DNA of 32,726 bases from an uncultured Sutterella sp. (GCA_937906995.1 CALESB010000057.1:1-32726), one strand, 5' to 3'; counted from the stretch's first letter, positions 16,358 to 25,601 are shown. Notes: generated by a model not told the origin, from the sequence alone. Numbers and translations: made by a program.

Positions 16358-17614
16358 TTAATTTCTTACGTTTTCTGCCGTGACCTTTAGGCGCGTGCCC
16401 GAAATCACAATCACATCAACTTCGCGACCCGCATTAATTTCCACAACAGGGAAGATGTCTTTGGCCATATCGAGATAAAACTGAGAAATGCGCTCCAACG
16501 AATTGGATAACCCTTTAATGGCCGCCCCTTGTAAAGCGTCCGTGCTGTAGACCTTGCTGTACTGAACTGTCCCATCGGTACTCGTGGAAATCGTGGGTAC
16601 TTGGTTCACGTCAAACGCGTCCGATAAGCCAGAGGCAAACCCCGCCATCAAGGAGCGCGCAATGATCTGCCCCTGTTTGCTGACTAAACGGCCTTTAATG
16701 CCTTCCTTGCCGTCTTCACCCGTAACGTAACTGTTTAACTTCGTCTCAATGACACTGCCGTCTTTTCTTACGCACGAAAGCATCTCTCCTCGGAGTTTGA
16801 CTCGCTCGCTGGATAAATCCCCTCGACCGCCCATCAGTAAAAAGCACTCACGAATGTCCGTTCTAAAACGATTAGGCAAAATCGCGTCTTTACTGAGTCG
16901 CACTAACAAGGGAGTCGGGTTTTCAAAGCCCCCCGCATTGGTGGCAAAGTCGCCCCCTGAAATAATCGTCCCCGTCAGAATTGAACCCGCTGGTATGTAA
17001 GCTTCAGCATCAGCGGGTGGGTTTTTGGTCTTGCGTTCGGCCTTCTCACGCTCTTTTTCGTGCTTTTGCCCGCTAAAGACGCGTATCGTAGGAGCGTCCT
17101 TCTTGCGACTTGGGTTGGACGCGCCCGAGTTTGACCCAGATGCGCCAGACTTCGCGTTATAGGTCACATCTTCGGTCGTCATCGCTTCAAAGGGATTGCC
17201 TTTGGGGTCTTCAGTCTTCGCTTGCCCTTCGGTTTGACCTTTGCGTAACGCTTCTAACTCTTTCGATAAAGCGGAAATCTTTTCGATTAACCGTTTTTCA
17301 ATGGCACTGGCATCGCTTTTGTCTTTGGCTTCTTTGGTGAGTCGCTCGACTTCGCGCTCCAACTGTTCACTGCGAGAGTCAAGGTTCTTCACCCGCCCTG
17401 AGAGGTTGTCAATCCCCACATTGCGCGTGCCGTGATCAGTTAAGACGTTTCGGATTTGATCGTTTTTACGGTTGTATTGTTTGTCCCGTTCTTTGGGACT
17501 GGGCTGAAACACCCCAATCACCGTGAAAACAATCGCCACAATGGTCACCACCGCAACGAGTTTTCTTCGCTTCGGGGGCATCTTGATCCAACTTTGTTTG
17601 AACTTAGAGAGCAT
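16358..17614 (-). CDS. traB: TraB, VirB10-like core-complex scaffold
   Basis: A 418-residue inner-membrane protein with a membrane segment at about 19-36, then a coiled coil (about 65-125, heptads in 'LDSRSEQLEREVERLTKEAK'), a Pro/Gly-rich linker, and the VirB10/TraB beta-barrel domain beginning at 'AYIPAGSILTGTIISGGDFAT'. It also has 'LRGEMLSCVRKDGSVIETKL', which is characteristic of TraB. It spans the envelope between the inner-membrane ATPases and the TraK/TraV outer-membrane ring. It is 11 bases downstream of traK, and the length is close to F TraB (475). Confidence 0.97.
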   Translation of the reverse strand: MLSKFKQSWIKMPPKRRKLVAVVTIVAIVFTVIGVFQPSPKERDKQYNRKNDQIRNVLTDHGTRNVGIDNLSGRVKNLDSRSEQLEREVERLTKEAKDKSDASAIEKRLIEKISALSKELEALRKGQTEGQAKTEDPKGNPFEAMTTEDVTYNAKSGASGSNSGASNPSRKKDAPTIRVFSGQKHEKEREKAERKTKNPPADAEAYIPAGSILTGTIISGGDFATNAGGFENPTPLLVRLSKDAILPNRFRTDIRECFLLMGGRGDLSSERVKLRGEMLSCVRKDGSVIETKLNSYVTGEDGKEGIKGRLVSKQGQIIARSLMAGFASGLSDAFDVNQVPTISTSTDGTVQYSKVYSTDALQGAAIKGLSNSLERISQFYLDMAKDIFPVVEINAGREVDVIVISGTRLKVTAENVRN

Positions 17615-17625
17615 CTCCGTCCCCC

Positions 17626-18681
17626 TTACTCAAATGTGCGAAGAATCAACGGACGGCGCACCGTCCCGTGATCCTTTTCTTCTTGGTGTTTAACGGCCAC
17701 GTAGACTTCGGTAGCTTCACCCGCCTTTAAAACCTTCAACGGGAAAGCGGTGACTGCGGCCACGCGCCAACCCCCACAGCGTTGCTCCAGAAATTCGATG
17801 GGTTCATTTGTGGCATTGCGAATCACGCCCACGTAGTAGTCCATCTCCGAGCCTTCCAAAATCTGACCGCCCTTAAAGCTAAAGACAAGCCCATTTTGAC
17901 GGCACAGTGGCGCGGGTTCATTGTCACGCAGTTTTCTCAAGGTGTAGCCTTGTGGGACTTGCCCCAAGGCCATAGAACGAAACGTCTCACGAATCATGTC
18001 TTCGTAAGGCTGTCCCGTCTCCCAAGCCTTGGCTTCGCGTACATTGCCTTCTTGATACCGAGCGTCTTTGCCTGTACGAAGCTCGGCCATAATGCTTTCA
18101 GGCAATGTGAGCTTCACTTCCTTCGGAGGAACGCGCTCGGGCACCATCGTCAACGACATTGCAATATCTTCGCGACCGTACTCGGTGATAAAGATCGTTA
18201 CGGGGTATTGACGATCGGTGGTAACGTAAACCACGTTATCTCGAATGGTAATTTCGCCACCGTCATTGCCTTTACCCATCGTTAAAACAGAACTAATGAC
18301 TTGTGGGTCTTTAAAAGGCGTTAACAAACGATTGGGTTGGTTAAGTGCAATGGCAATCGTGGTGTTCACCCCGGGTTGAACCAACACATCGCGCTGGCGA
18401 TTCACATAGAAAGCTTTCTTCGCGGGCTTTTTTGTCTCTGACAAGTGTTTGTCATTTTCTTTGGTGTTGGCATTGTTCGCATTGGCTTTCACCTTATTGC
18501 GCTCAGTGGGACGCACTGCCCCCAATTCGGGATCAACCATTTGAGCATTAGCTTCTTGACGTGCCTTTTTCATCACACTCACAGGCACTGCGGGTATGTC
18601 TTCGGTTTGTGCCATCGTCATCGGTGACATAAGCGAAATCGCCATCGCCACCATCACGGCCGTGACCTTTAATTGGGGCAT
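17626..18681 (-). CDS. traK: TraK, secretin-like VirB9 analogue
   Basis: A 351-residue periplasmic protein with a signal peptide ending 'MSPMTMAQ'. A low-complexity Asn/Lys stretch (about 60-90) follows, and then the TraK domain with 'PNRLLTPF' (the conserved 'N-R-I/L..P' start), 'YVTTDRQYPVTIFIT' and a C-terminal domain ending in 'VKHQ..KDHG'. TraK forms the outer ring with TraV and TraB. It lies three bases after traE. It is longer than F TraK (242) because of the N-terminal linker. Confidence 0.93.
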   Translation of the reverse strand: MPQLKVTAVMVAMAISLMSPMTMAQTEDIPAVPVSVMKKARQEANAQMVDPELGAVRPTERNKVKANANNANTKENDKHLSETKKPAKKAFYVNRQRDVLVQPGVNTTIAIALNQPNRLLTPFKDPQVISSVLTMGKGNDGGEITIRDNVVYVTTDRQYPVTIFITEYGREDIAMSLTMVPERVPPKEVKLTLPESIMAELRTGKDARYQEGNVREAKAWETGQPYEDMIRETFRSMALGQVPQGYTLRKLRDNEPAPLCRQNGLVFSFKGGQILEGSEMDYYVGVIRNATNEPIEFLEQRCGGWRVAAVTAFPLKVLKAGEATEVYVAVKHQEEKDHGTVRRPLILRTFE

Positions 18682-18684
18682 TTC

Positions 18685-19368
18685 TTATTCCTTCTTTTCA
18701 ACTTTCTTCGGTTCGTACTTCAAGCCCATACGCTCGGCCTGTTTCTTTTCGCGCTCGATTTGACGCTGTTTGCCTTTTTCTTGGCGTTCAATTTCATCGC
18801 GTGTCATCGGTCGCCCTTGATACGTTGTGATGAACGTGATCATGGGGGCGTAATTGGCAATCTTGAGGGCGATTTCATAGGTGCGTGGTGTACGAACTTC
18901 TTTTTCTAAAGACGTACCTAAACGCATAAAGGAGTAACCAAAGACAAACACCTTGTCGGTGCTTTTTTCATAAATCACTTCACGGGGTTCAAAGCGAATG
19001 GAGACGCGATCGTCTCGCAACATTTGAGCATTGGCCTGAATGGCATCAATGACTTCGTGATAAATCTTGGGCGAAAGTAAGGGTTTCAATCGCTCGCCCA
19101 CAAAGTCCACCGTTGTGGGTTGGACGTTACCCACCAATTCGGCAATGGCCAATGCCCAAGCTTCTTTGTAGCTTCGACTAGCGTGCGACTGCGTGATCTC
19201 GGCATCACTGGTGAGCGTCCATGGCTGAACCAATACCACAGGGGTTTTATTGGCCAAAGCAAACGTCAAGACCACGCATAGAACAAGAAGTCCTAACACG
19301 GTAATGCGACTCCAATGGGCTTCCACTTGAAGCTCACTAAACCTTTTTTTGAAAATATTCCACTGCAT
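18685..19368 (-). CDS. traE: TraE, VirB8-like inner-membrane protein
   Basis: A 227-residue bitopic protein with one membrane segment ('ITVLGLLVLCVVLTFALA', about 23-40) and a TraE/VirB8 periplasmic domain with 'SHASRSYKEAWALAIAELVGNV', a good match to the TraE helix 1 region. The C-terminal 30 residues are very Lys/Arg/Glu-rich. TraE is part of the inner-membrane platform. It is six bases downstream of traL; the length is close to F TraE (188) with a charged extension. Confidence 0.95.
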   Translation of the reverse strand: MQWNIFKKRFSELQVEAHWSRITVLGLLVLCVVLTFALANKTPVVLVQPWTLTSDAEITQSHASRSYKEAWALAIAELVGNVQPTTVDFVGERLKPLLSPKIYHEVIDAIQANAQMLRDDRVSIRFEPREVIYEKSTDKVFVFGYSFMRLGTSLEKEVRTPRTYEIALKIANYAPMITFITTYQGRPMTRDEIERQEKGKQRQIEREKKQAERMGLKYEPKKVEKKE

Positions 19369-19374
19369 GACGGA

Positions 19375-19656
19375 TTACGGAAAGAAGCGGTTAATGAAGG
19401 GATTGATCATTGACTTGGAGCGCGTAAAACCGAAGCCATAGTTATAGAAAAGGTGCAGTAAATAGCCATCGGCATGTCCATCACGAAAACGGCGATACAA
19501 GTTGGTAATCAGAACTCCAAGCAAGAAGAAAACCAAAGCTTGGCCGATCATCATTCCGAAAAGTAAGCCGACCACCATGGGGACGACTTCATCGGCCGAC
19601 CATAAAAGCAAATGTTGTGGATCGTCAGCACGGGTAGGAATTAGTGTGGGTTGCAC
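19375..19656 (-). CDS. traL: TraL, small inner-membrane pilus-assembly protein
   Basis: A short protein of about 93 residues with 'IPTRADDP..LLLWSADEV', the conserved start of TraL/VirB3-like proteins, and two adjacent membrane segments (about 30-55). I place the start at the GTG at 19656 because GGAG lies eight bases upstream. The TTG at 19677 would give 100 residues. It is the first gene of the 14-gene transfer operon and lies just downstream of the hsd island. Confidence 0.9.
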   Translation of the reverse strand: MQPTLIPTRADDPQHLLLWSADEVVPMVVGLLFGMMIGQALVFFLLGVLITNLYRRFRDGHADGYLLHLFYNYGFGFTRSKSMINPFINRFFP

Positions 19657-19677
19657 AGGGTTTTCTCCAAAGATCAA

Positions 19678-19752
19678 AACACCTGTGATTTTTGTATAGA
19701 CGTAATCCTAGAAAGGGCGTATTACCCAAACTTTGTACGGATTTAGTGGGCA
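19678..19752 (-). promoter_or_regulatory. Leader region of the traL-traN operon
   Basis: The 75 bases between palindrome copy 2 and traL must hold the operon's local promoter if it is not read from upstream. TAATAC and TATACA boxes occur on the minus strand, but no -35 box sits at proper spacing. I cannot fix the promoter. Transfer operons of this family are usually activator-dependent, which would fit a poor -35. Confidence 0.3.
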
Positions 19753-19778
19753 AAACTGTCCGACATGTCGGACACTTT
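19753..19778. repeat. Palindromic repeat copy 2 (left border of the hsd island)
   Basis: The 18-base perfect core TGTCCGACATGTCGGACA lies at 19757-19774. The next pair is a C/C mismatch (19756, 19775), then AAA/TTT continues. Read on the minus strand it is identical from the AAA run to the TTTT run with copy 3 read on the plus strand, so copies 2 and 3 are inverted repeats. It can terminate hsd transcription, though a separate terminator already lies at 19803-19832. Confidence 0.88.
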
Positions 19779-19802
19779 GATAGAAAAAGACGATGCGGAT
19801 TG

Positions 19803-19832
19803 AAAAAGGGCATCCCGAATGGAACACCCTTT
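19803..19832 (-). terminator. Terminator of the hsd operon
   Basis: On the minus strand AAAGGG pairs with CCCTTT around an imperfect interior with CC/GG pairing, followed by five T. It begins 15 bases after the hsdS stop. Confidence 0.75.
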
Positions 19833-19846
19833 GAGGTTTGTAGCTC

Positions 19847-21070
19847 TTATGCTTTTAACGCTTCGACTTGCTTAAAAAGCTCTTCGATTTTGGTAACGAT
19901 GCGCTGTTGTTCTTCTAAAGGAGGAACGGGCACTAACATTGGTTTTAGTAATTTCCCTGTAATCACTGGTTGCGCTGTTTGATTTGTCTTTTTACCTAAA
20001 TTCATACCATTTAAAATATATAAATAGAAGTCAGGATTGGCCTCTATTTTAAAATTTACAATCAATGCATTATCTGTTACCCATGCAGCTTCAGTAGTTT
20101 TTTTCACATTCCCACAGTAATAACCAACACGCCCAATTACTAGCGTCCCCTCTTCCACATTGCTGGAATTATGATATCCATTAACACCATTTCCTCCATA
20201 AACAGGAATTGTCCCAGGCATATACTGCTTCTTAGATAGCCCATCTCCAGACTTCATTGAAATCAAATCTCCCAGGCTTGTTAGTCTCCATGTCTCGGGA
20301 ATTTCAAAACTTGAATCTTTAACCTCCTTGATACCAGAGGGCAGACTTTCCCCTTTCAGTTGAGGAACTAATCTTCCATGAATAGCTTTTTGAAGAATTT
20401 GTTTGGTTAGAGCATCACTGAGCGTTTGCAACTCTTGATAGGCTTTTTCAGCACGATCAATTTCAGCAAAGACTTTTTCAAGCTTGGCAACAATGCGTTT
20501 TTGTTCTTCTATGGGAGGAACAGGAATTGATAGTGAATAGAAATCCTTATCACTAATTGCAGGATATGAAATACCCCTTTGTTTACCCTTTACAAGATCT
20601 GTAAAAAAATCACTTCTAAGCACATACAACAAATATTTATTATCTAAATGCTTAGTACATATCATCGTAGCAAAAGCAGTGCTTGCTATAACACTTCCTT
20701 CTATATTTGGAACAATACATATATTCTTCAAATACGGTCTCACTGTAGCAAAAAGCACCATACCAGCTTCTGCTATTTTTCGTGCTCGAGATGGAGCTTC
20801 TGATGCTTTTACTTTTTTTGTAGCTCTCACCTGAAAATTTTCAATCGAAGCGACATCAATGTACGTGAATTCTTCCTCTGGGATTGTTTGCTTAGTGCGT
20901 TCCACTAAGACTTTCAGGCTTGCCCATTTCCATTTTTCAGGAATCTCAAATGGAATCTCTTCTGGTGCATCTCTCATCTGTTCTACTACACCTTCCGAGT
21001 CTAATTGAGGTACAAGCTCTCCTCGAATAGCCTGTTCAAGCAACAGGGCTCTCATTCGATCAAAGTTCAT
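19847..21070 (-). CDS. hsdS: HsdS, specificity subunit of a type I restriction-modification system
   Basis: A 407-residue protein with two target-recognition domains (TRD1 about 40-165, TRD2 about 245-365). Each is followed by a conserved helical spacer: 'IPVPPIEEQKRIVAKLEKVF' after TRD1 and 'VPVPPLEEQQRIVTKIEELF' at the end. Each half begins with the same 'QAI.GELVPQL / KAIHGRLVPQL' module, showing the internal duplication of the family. It sets the bipartite DNA target for HsdM and HsdR. The start at 21070 has AGGAG nine bases upstream and overlaps hsdM by 11 bases. Base composition in the TRD segments is visibly more AT-rich than the tra genes, as is common for exchanged TRDs. Confidence 0.95.
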   Translation of the reverse strand: MNFDRMRALLLEQAIRGELVPQLDSEGVVEQMRDAPEEIPFEIPEKWKWASLKVLVERTKQTIPEEEFTYIDVASIENFQVRATKKVKASEAPSRARKIAEAGMVLFATVRPYLKNICIVPNIEGSVIASTAFATMICTKHLDNKYLLYVLRSDFFTDLVKGKQRGISYPAISDKDFYSLSIPVPPIEEQKRIVAKLEKVFAEIDRAEKAYQELQTLSDALTKQILQKAIHGRLVPQLKGESLPSGIKEVKDSSFEIPETWRLTSLGDLISMKSGDGLSKKQYMPGTIPVYGGNGVNGYHNSSNVEEGTLVIGRVGYYCGNVKKTTEAAWVTDNALIVNFKIEANPDFYLYILNGMNLGKKTNQTAQPVITGKLLKPMLVPVPPLEEQQRIVTKIEELFKQVEALKA

Positions 21071-22487
21071 GGTGAAGCTCCTTTTGAAGCTTGGCAAAAG
21101 CATCATTAATCGTCTTCACGCGCTCAGCCATACGCTCAAAAACTTCGTCCATTGTGAGACACTCTTCTTCACTCTTGGCTTCAGTCATCCAAGTAATGTC
21201 TAGGTTAACTTGATCACGCTTTAATAATTCTTCGGCAGAATACTTGCGCCAACGACCATTAGGGTTCTTTTCAGCATCATAGGTTTCTTGACGCTTAGAG
21301 CGATCTTCCGAGCAGTAGCATTTAACGAAGTCATCAAGGTGCTTACGAGTTAACGGATTCGAGACCAAAGTGTGCTTGATGTCCGTTCGATAGTCGTAGT
21401 ACCAAACATCTTTTGTGGGCTCACCCTTCGTAAAGAAAATCACGTTGGTTTGAACACCTTGGGCATAGAAAATCCCTGTCGGCAAACGAAGAATCGTATG
21501 AAGATTGAAGTCTTCTAAAAGCTTTCTGCGAATTTCCGCACCTTCACGCTCGAACAAAACATTGTCAGGCAACACCACACCAGCACGACCGTTACGTTCA
21601 AGCAAAGACATGATGTGTTGAACAAAGTTAAGTTGGTTATTCTTCGTTTCGATAATGAAGTCGGGACGATGAATTTCAACAGAACCCGATGGACGAGCTC
21701 CAAACGGAGGATTAGCCAACACAACCTTGGTCAGTTCTTCAGGTTCACGGACTAAAGAGTCTTCACACTTAATCGGACTCCCATTGAGTCCCACACCGTG
21801 CAAATACATATTCATTGAACCCATCGTCACCACTAATGGCGTAATGTCTGCACCGTGCAAAGCTTTGTTACGAAGGAATAACAGATGTTTTTCGTCCATC
21901 GACTGCTTCTTCATATGAGCAAAGGCAGACAATAAGAAACCTCCCGTACCGCAAGCGGGGTCAGTCACCGTCTCACCAATCTGAGGATTCACAACTTCAA
22001 CAATGGCATCAATAAGAGGACGCGGAGTGAAGTATTGCCCCGCTCCGCTCTTTTTATCTTGACCGTTTTTCTGCAAGATGCTTTCATAAAGGGTGCCCTT
22101 TAAGTCACCGTCCATCATTAACCAATCTTGTTGATCAATGAAAGAAATGAGCTTTTCAAGGTAAACGGGGCTCTCAATACGGTTACTTGCTTTCGTAAAA
22201 ATCGTACCCACTAAGCCATCTTCGCGACCAAGGACATCTAAAGCTTGTTCATAAAGATTAATTAAGTCTTCACCCGTTTCTTTTAATAAATCGTCCCAAC
22301 GATAGCCTTCGGGAATCATAGATTCTTCCCAAAACTGTTCAACGCGTTCTTTGTCCATCTTTAAGAAAAGAAGATACGTCAACTGCGTTAAGTAATCGGT
22401 AAAACCAACGCCAGCACCCGCCATAATATCGGCCAACTGACCGACCTTTTTAATCAAAGAACTTTCTTTCGCTTGAGTCTCTGCCAT
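21060..22487 (-). CDS. hsdM: HsdM, type I N6-adenine methyltransferase subunit
   Basis: A 475-residue methyltransferase. SAM-binding motif I is 'DPACGTGGF' (about 176-184), the catalytic motif IV is 'NPPF' (259-262), and 'QYFTPRPL' (151-158) is the typical preceding segment. An N-terminal helical domain and a C-terminal helix for HsdS contact complete the layout, and the length is normal. With HsdS it methylates adenines in the target, protecting host and element DNA. It is three bases after hsdR, with AAGGTAG as ribosome site. Confidence 0.97.
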   Translation of the reverse strand: MAETQAKESSLIKKVGQLADIMAGAGVGFTDYLTQLTYLLFLKMDKERVEQFWEESMIPEGYRWDDLLKETGEDLINLYEQALDVLGREDGLVGTIFTKASNRIESPVYLEKLISFIDQQDWLMMDGDLKGTLYESILQKNGQDKKSGAGQYFTPRPLIDAIVEVVNPQIGETVTDPACGTGGFLLSAFAHMKKQSMDEKHLLFLRNKALHGADITPLVVTMGSMNMYLHGVGLNGSPIKCEDSLVREPEELTKVVLANPPFGARPSGSVEIHRPDFIIETKNNQLNFVQHIMSLLERNGRAGVVLPDNVLFEREGAEIRRKLLEDFNLHTILRLPTGIFYAQGVQTNVIFFTKGEPTKDVWYYDYRTDIKHTLVSNPLTRKHLDDFVKCYCSEDRSKRQETYDAEKNPNGRWRKYSAEELLKRDQVNLDITWMTEAKSEEECLTMDEVFERMAERVKTINDAFAKLQKELHHEL

Positions 22488-22490
22488 TTT

Positions 22491-25199
22491 TTAAGCTACC
22501 TTGAGAATAAATTCATTAAGTGAGTAAAGAGCATCGTTTGCCGCTTGCTTTGAACTGAAATATGGTCTTAATCCTCGAATCATTTCAGGCACGGCCGCGA
22601 GCAAGCTATCGAAATCACACCCACCGTTTTGCGCAATGTAATGCGCAATTTTACGGAAAACCTCTTTTTGCTCGGAGCTAATTTCACGTTGTGCTTGACC
22701 ACACCACAACTCGAATCGTTGGGCAACGAGAGACTTTAACGAATACAACGACTCGATTTTTTTATATGCAAAACGAACCAATTGAATGAGGTTGGTCGCC
22801 GCCATCAACTCTTTGTTAAGAGGTTTTACTTTCTTAGGGTTTAAGAGCGCATAATCGCCCCAAAGACGCCCGACATTAAAACCCGGAATATGAGATTGCA
22901 GATGCTTGGCCAAATCATCAATGATCGGTCGCGTAAGCTTCCCAGACTCTTGGTTATAGATCAGTCTCAAAGCTTCAATTTCATCACGATGCTCATTGAC
23001 GTATGTTTCAAAGAGTTCCGTTGATGTTTTTGCTTCTTCATAAGAAAAACCCACATTGATGATTTTGTCCGTCATGCCCACGATTTCTTTCACGTAACCC
23101 TTAGCGATCTCAACGATCTTCTTTCTTGCATCAATATTGCCAAGCAAGTCCCCAACAAGGGACATTCTCACGCTGTTGTCTTCGTCTGCCGAGTTAAAGG
23201 GCGGTAACGATTTCGCTTCTAACGTCTGTAAAACACCCCGTGCCCAATCAATCAATGAAATCGGGAATATCTTATAGAGCTCCTTTAAGTCTTCGGGCTG
23301 GGCACGATTACCAACACAACTTAACTTCGTGGCCAACATATAAAGGTAGTCGTCAGGCAAATGCCCTAACGCCATCTTTTCAAAAAGTTGCTCAATGGTG
23401 GGATTGAATTCTGGCTTTTCACCATTTCCACCCACAGGTGGTAAATACTTTTCACTTTCTGTCACACCCACCGCATCAATAATGTAAAAGAGGTCTTTAC
23501 TGATCGCATTAGGCGTGACGGCTTGCAGTTGTGTTGGGTGGATCGTACGACAACCACGCCCCTTCATTTGCTGATAAAGCGTATCGGAGTGAACGTCATT
23601 GAAGAACAACAACACTTCCAAAGGTCTAACGTCAGTGCCTGTGGCCACCAATGTCACGGTCACGGCAATGCGAAAGTCCACGTCATTTCTAAACTGACGA
23701 ATTAACTCGTTACTGTCCCCAACAGAGTAGGTAATCTTTTGTACAAACTTGTCGTCCGTTCGACCAAACACTTCTTTGGCAATTTCGACAATGCGTTGAG
23801 CATGGAGTTCACTTATGGCAAAGATCAACGTCTTGGGAAGATAATCAAAGTTCGGAGCTCTCTCGGGATACAGTTTGGTGTAAACATCGTCTCGGTACTG
23901 CTCCAAAACCTTGCGTATTTGATCATCAATGATGATCGAACGATTCAATTCGGATTTCTTAAATGTGCGCTCAACAATAGCGACTTGTTCTTTCTTACTG
24001 CCATCTTTTCGACTCTGCGAAATAATGGTTGTACCCTCAGCAATGGTTCCGCCTTGTTCTGTTTTCTCCGTCTCAATGCGATAGACACGGTAAGGCACAT
24101 TCACATCGTCCAAAACAGACTGATCGTAGGAGTAGTTCGCGACAACATTGTCATCAAAGAACGATAACGTTTCTGGAATCGGCGTGGCTGTCAAACCCAC
24201 TAAACGAGCCTTATTGAAGTAGGTCAAGACTTTTTGCCAATCGCTATAGATGGAACGGTGACATTCGTCAACGATGATGAGATCAAAATAATCGGGTGGC
24301 AACGTTAAGTTGTCGGGCAACTCTACCGTATTTTCTTGAGTGCAAACGGCATTGTCTTCCTCTTCTTCTGAGTAAGATTTTGTTGAACCGATTAATTGAG
24401 AATAAAGTCGTTGAATCGTACTGACAACCACACGAGTACGACTGTCTAAAGGCTTACTTGTAAGGTGTTCAACCCCAAAGATTTCAGTGAAAGCTTTGCC
24501 ATTTTCTGTGAGCGTGAAAGATTGGAACGCCGTGCGAGCCGCGACCCCGAGATTGTTACGGTCGACAAGGAATAACACTCTCTTCATTGGCGTATAGGTC
24601 AACATTCGATAAGCGGTCATACAGGCCGTGAATGTCTTACCCGAACCCGTTGCTAAAACCATCACGGCTCGTTTTTTGCCCTGTTTAAAGGATTTCTCTA
24701 AGTTCGTAATGGCTTCGTATTGACACTTTCTTAACTTGTTGGGCGATAGGTAAGGAAGCCCCGCAAACTCATCGAGATCAAGCTTTCTAGCCAAATCCCA
24801 AGGACGTGGGAATTTCGTTATGAGTTGATATTGAGCGTCCGTGTCTCGGCGATCTTTAAATGCAATTTCTTTACCATTGGAAAGGTAAATAAAAGGCAGA
24901 GGAAATTGCCATGTGGGATACCAAGGCTGAACTTGCCAAGCGTAGTTTTCTGCCTGAGCAATTAACTTCGGATTATCGAGATGAATCTCTTCACGCTTGG
25001 CTTCAAGAACACCCGCCGCCTTCCCATTAATCAAAAACAAATAGTCGGCTTCTAGATGGTGACGCATAGAAGCCTCTCTAATGGCCACAGCAGTCATCCC
25101 AGGGGCATATTCGTCTCGATTAATCACGCGCCAACCAGCATCTTCTAACTTTCTATCAATCCACTGACGAGCACGCTCTTCAGGTTTTAATTCAGTCAT
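22491..25199 (-). CDS. hsdR: HsdR, type I restriction endonuclease / translocase subunit
   Basis: A 902-residue protein. An N-terminal nuclease of the D-ExK type is present ('ADYLFLINGKAAGVLEAKRE', about 51-70). The SF2 translocase has Walker A 'ATGSGKT' (183-189), 'DECH' motif II, 'GLTATP' motif III and 'QMKGRGCRTI' motif VI. A C-terminal domain like that of EcoEI-type HsdR follows. All key residues are present, so the enzyme looks intact. It is first of the operon hsdR-hsdM-hsdS; AGGGA precedes the ATG. Inside the element it can exclude competing DNA or retain the element by post-segregational restriction. Confidence 0.97.
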   Translation of the reverse strand: MTELKPEERARQWIDRKLEDAGWRVINRDEYAPGMTAVAIREASMRHHLEADYLFLINGKAAGVLEAKREEIHLDNPKLIAQAENYAWQVQPWYPTWQFPLPFIYLSNGKEIAFKDRRDTDAQYQLITKFPRPWDLARKLDLDEFAGLPYLSPNKLRKCQYEAITNLEKSFKQGKKRAVMVLATGSGKTFTACMTAYRMLTYTPMKRVLFLVDRNNLGVAARTAFQSFTLTENGKAFTEIFGVEHLTSKPLDSRTRVVVSTIQRLYSQLIGSTKSYSEEEEDNAVCTQENTVELPDNLTLPPDYFDLIIVDECHRSIYSDWQKVLTYFNKARLVGLTATPIPETLSFFDDNVVANYSYDQSVLDDVNVPYRVYRIETEKTEQGGTIAEGTTIISQSRKDGSKKEQVAIVERTFKKSELNRSIIIDDQIRKVLEQYRDDVYTKLYPERAPNFDYLPKTLIFAISELHAQRIVEIAKEVFGRTDDKFVQKITYSVGDSNELIRQFRNDVDFRIAVTVTLVATGTDVRPLEVLLFFNDVHSDTLYQQMKGRGCRTIHPTQLQAVTPNAISKDLFYIIDAVGVTESEKYLPPVGGNGEKPEFNPTIEQLFEKMALGHLPDDYLYMLATKLSCVGNRAQPEDLKELYKIFPISLIDWARGVLQTLEAKSLPPFNSADEDNSVRMSLVGDLLGNIDARKKIVEIAKGYVKEIVGMTDKIINVGFSYEEAKTSTELFETYVNEHRDEIEALRLIYNQESGKLTRPIIDDLAKHLQSHIPGFNVGRLWGDYALLNPKKVKPLNKELMAATNLIQLVRFAYKKIESLYSLKSLVAQRFELWCGQAQREISSEQKEVFRKIAHYIAQNGGCDFDSLLAAVPEMIRGLRPYFSSKQAANDALYSLNEFILKVA

Positions 25200-25306
25200 G
25201 GGTACTTCCCTCTGTCGAGGACTTTAAATGATCAAAAAACTATCAACTCATTAATTGGAGATGTCTTTCCACCCTAACAAGTGGGGGGTGTCTTTCATTG
25301 TAATAG
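25200..25306 (-). promoter_or_regulatory. Probable promoter region of the hsd operon
   Basis: About 100 bases between an upstream intrinsic terminator (25307-25335) and hsdR must contain the operon's promoter. Minus-strand TTGTTA and AATTAA boxes 18 bases apart, and TTGATA further down, are possible elements, none convincing. A direct repeat TGTCTTTC occurs at 25262 and 25290, the second right after a G6 run, and might be a regulatory site. Confidence 0.35.
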
Positions 25307-25335
25307 AAAAAAAGGACTTCTAAGCAGTAAAGTCC
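25307..25335 (-). terminator. Intrinsic terminator after the 74-residue ORF
   Basis: On the minus strand GGACTT pairs with AAGTCC around a ten-base loop and is followed by seven or more T. It ends any minus-strand transcript from the 25377-25601 ORF before hsdR. Confidence 0.8.
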
Positions 25336-25376
25336 CCAAAGTGAAAATGGCGTAACTCTGTAAGCAAAGACCTACC

Positions 25377-25601
25377 CTAGCACCATTGCCAGACTCCCTT
25401 TACGGCGAAGTATCCGACACATCGAACACTTCCCCCATAAAAATTGTCTAACACCGTCAAGACTAAGTTCGTCTTCAACGCCATTAACTCAGTCGTGTCT
25501 TTTGGTATTTGGCAAAGAACCTTGCCTAGGAAGTTAGTAGTGATGCGGTGCAGACCCACCAATGTCGTAAAGCCTGAACATGGGATTGTGGAGGTTCGCA
25601 T
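25377..25601 (-). CDS. Small ORF of unknown nature with strong ribosome site and terminator
   Basis: A 74-residue reading frame starts at ATG 25601 behind AGGAGGAG, one of the best Shine-Dalgarno matches in the window, and is followed 40 bases later by a clean intrinsic terminator. The product has four Cys and a central 'LVGLHRITTNFLGKVLCQI' segment, no signal peptide and no domain I know. The opposite strand is also open over much of this stretch, and a decayed copy of the palindrome (25408-25431) forms part of its 3' coding sequence. It may therefore be a relic of a mobile sequence rather than a gene. Confidence 0.35.
   Translation of the reverse strand: MRTSTIPCSGFTTLVGLHRITTNFLGKVLCQIPKDTTELMALKTNLVLTVLDNFYGGSVRCVGYFAVKGVWQWC
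25408..25431. repeat. Decayed fifth copy of the palindrome
   Basis: Compared with the 24-base form of the repeat (AAG...CTT) this site matches 20 of 24 positions. All four differences are transitions (three G to A, one T to C). It lies between the autotransporter fragment and hsdR, dividing the island into an hsd part and an autotransporter part. Confidence 0.6.

Noticed and set aside
19678..19846. CRISPR array or tRNA genes anywhere in the window
   Set aside because: No regularly spaced direct repeats of CRISPR length and no cloverleaf with a TTC-A-A-style T arm was noticed; the repeated palindromes are kilobases apart.
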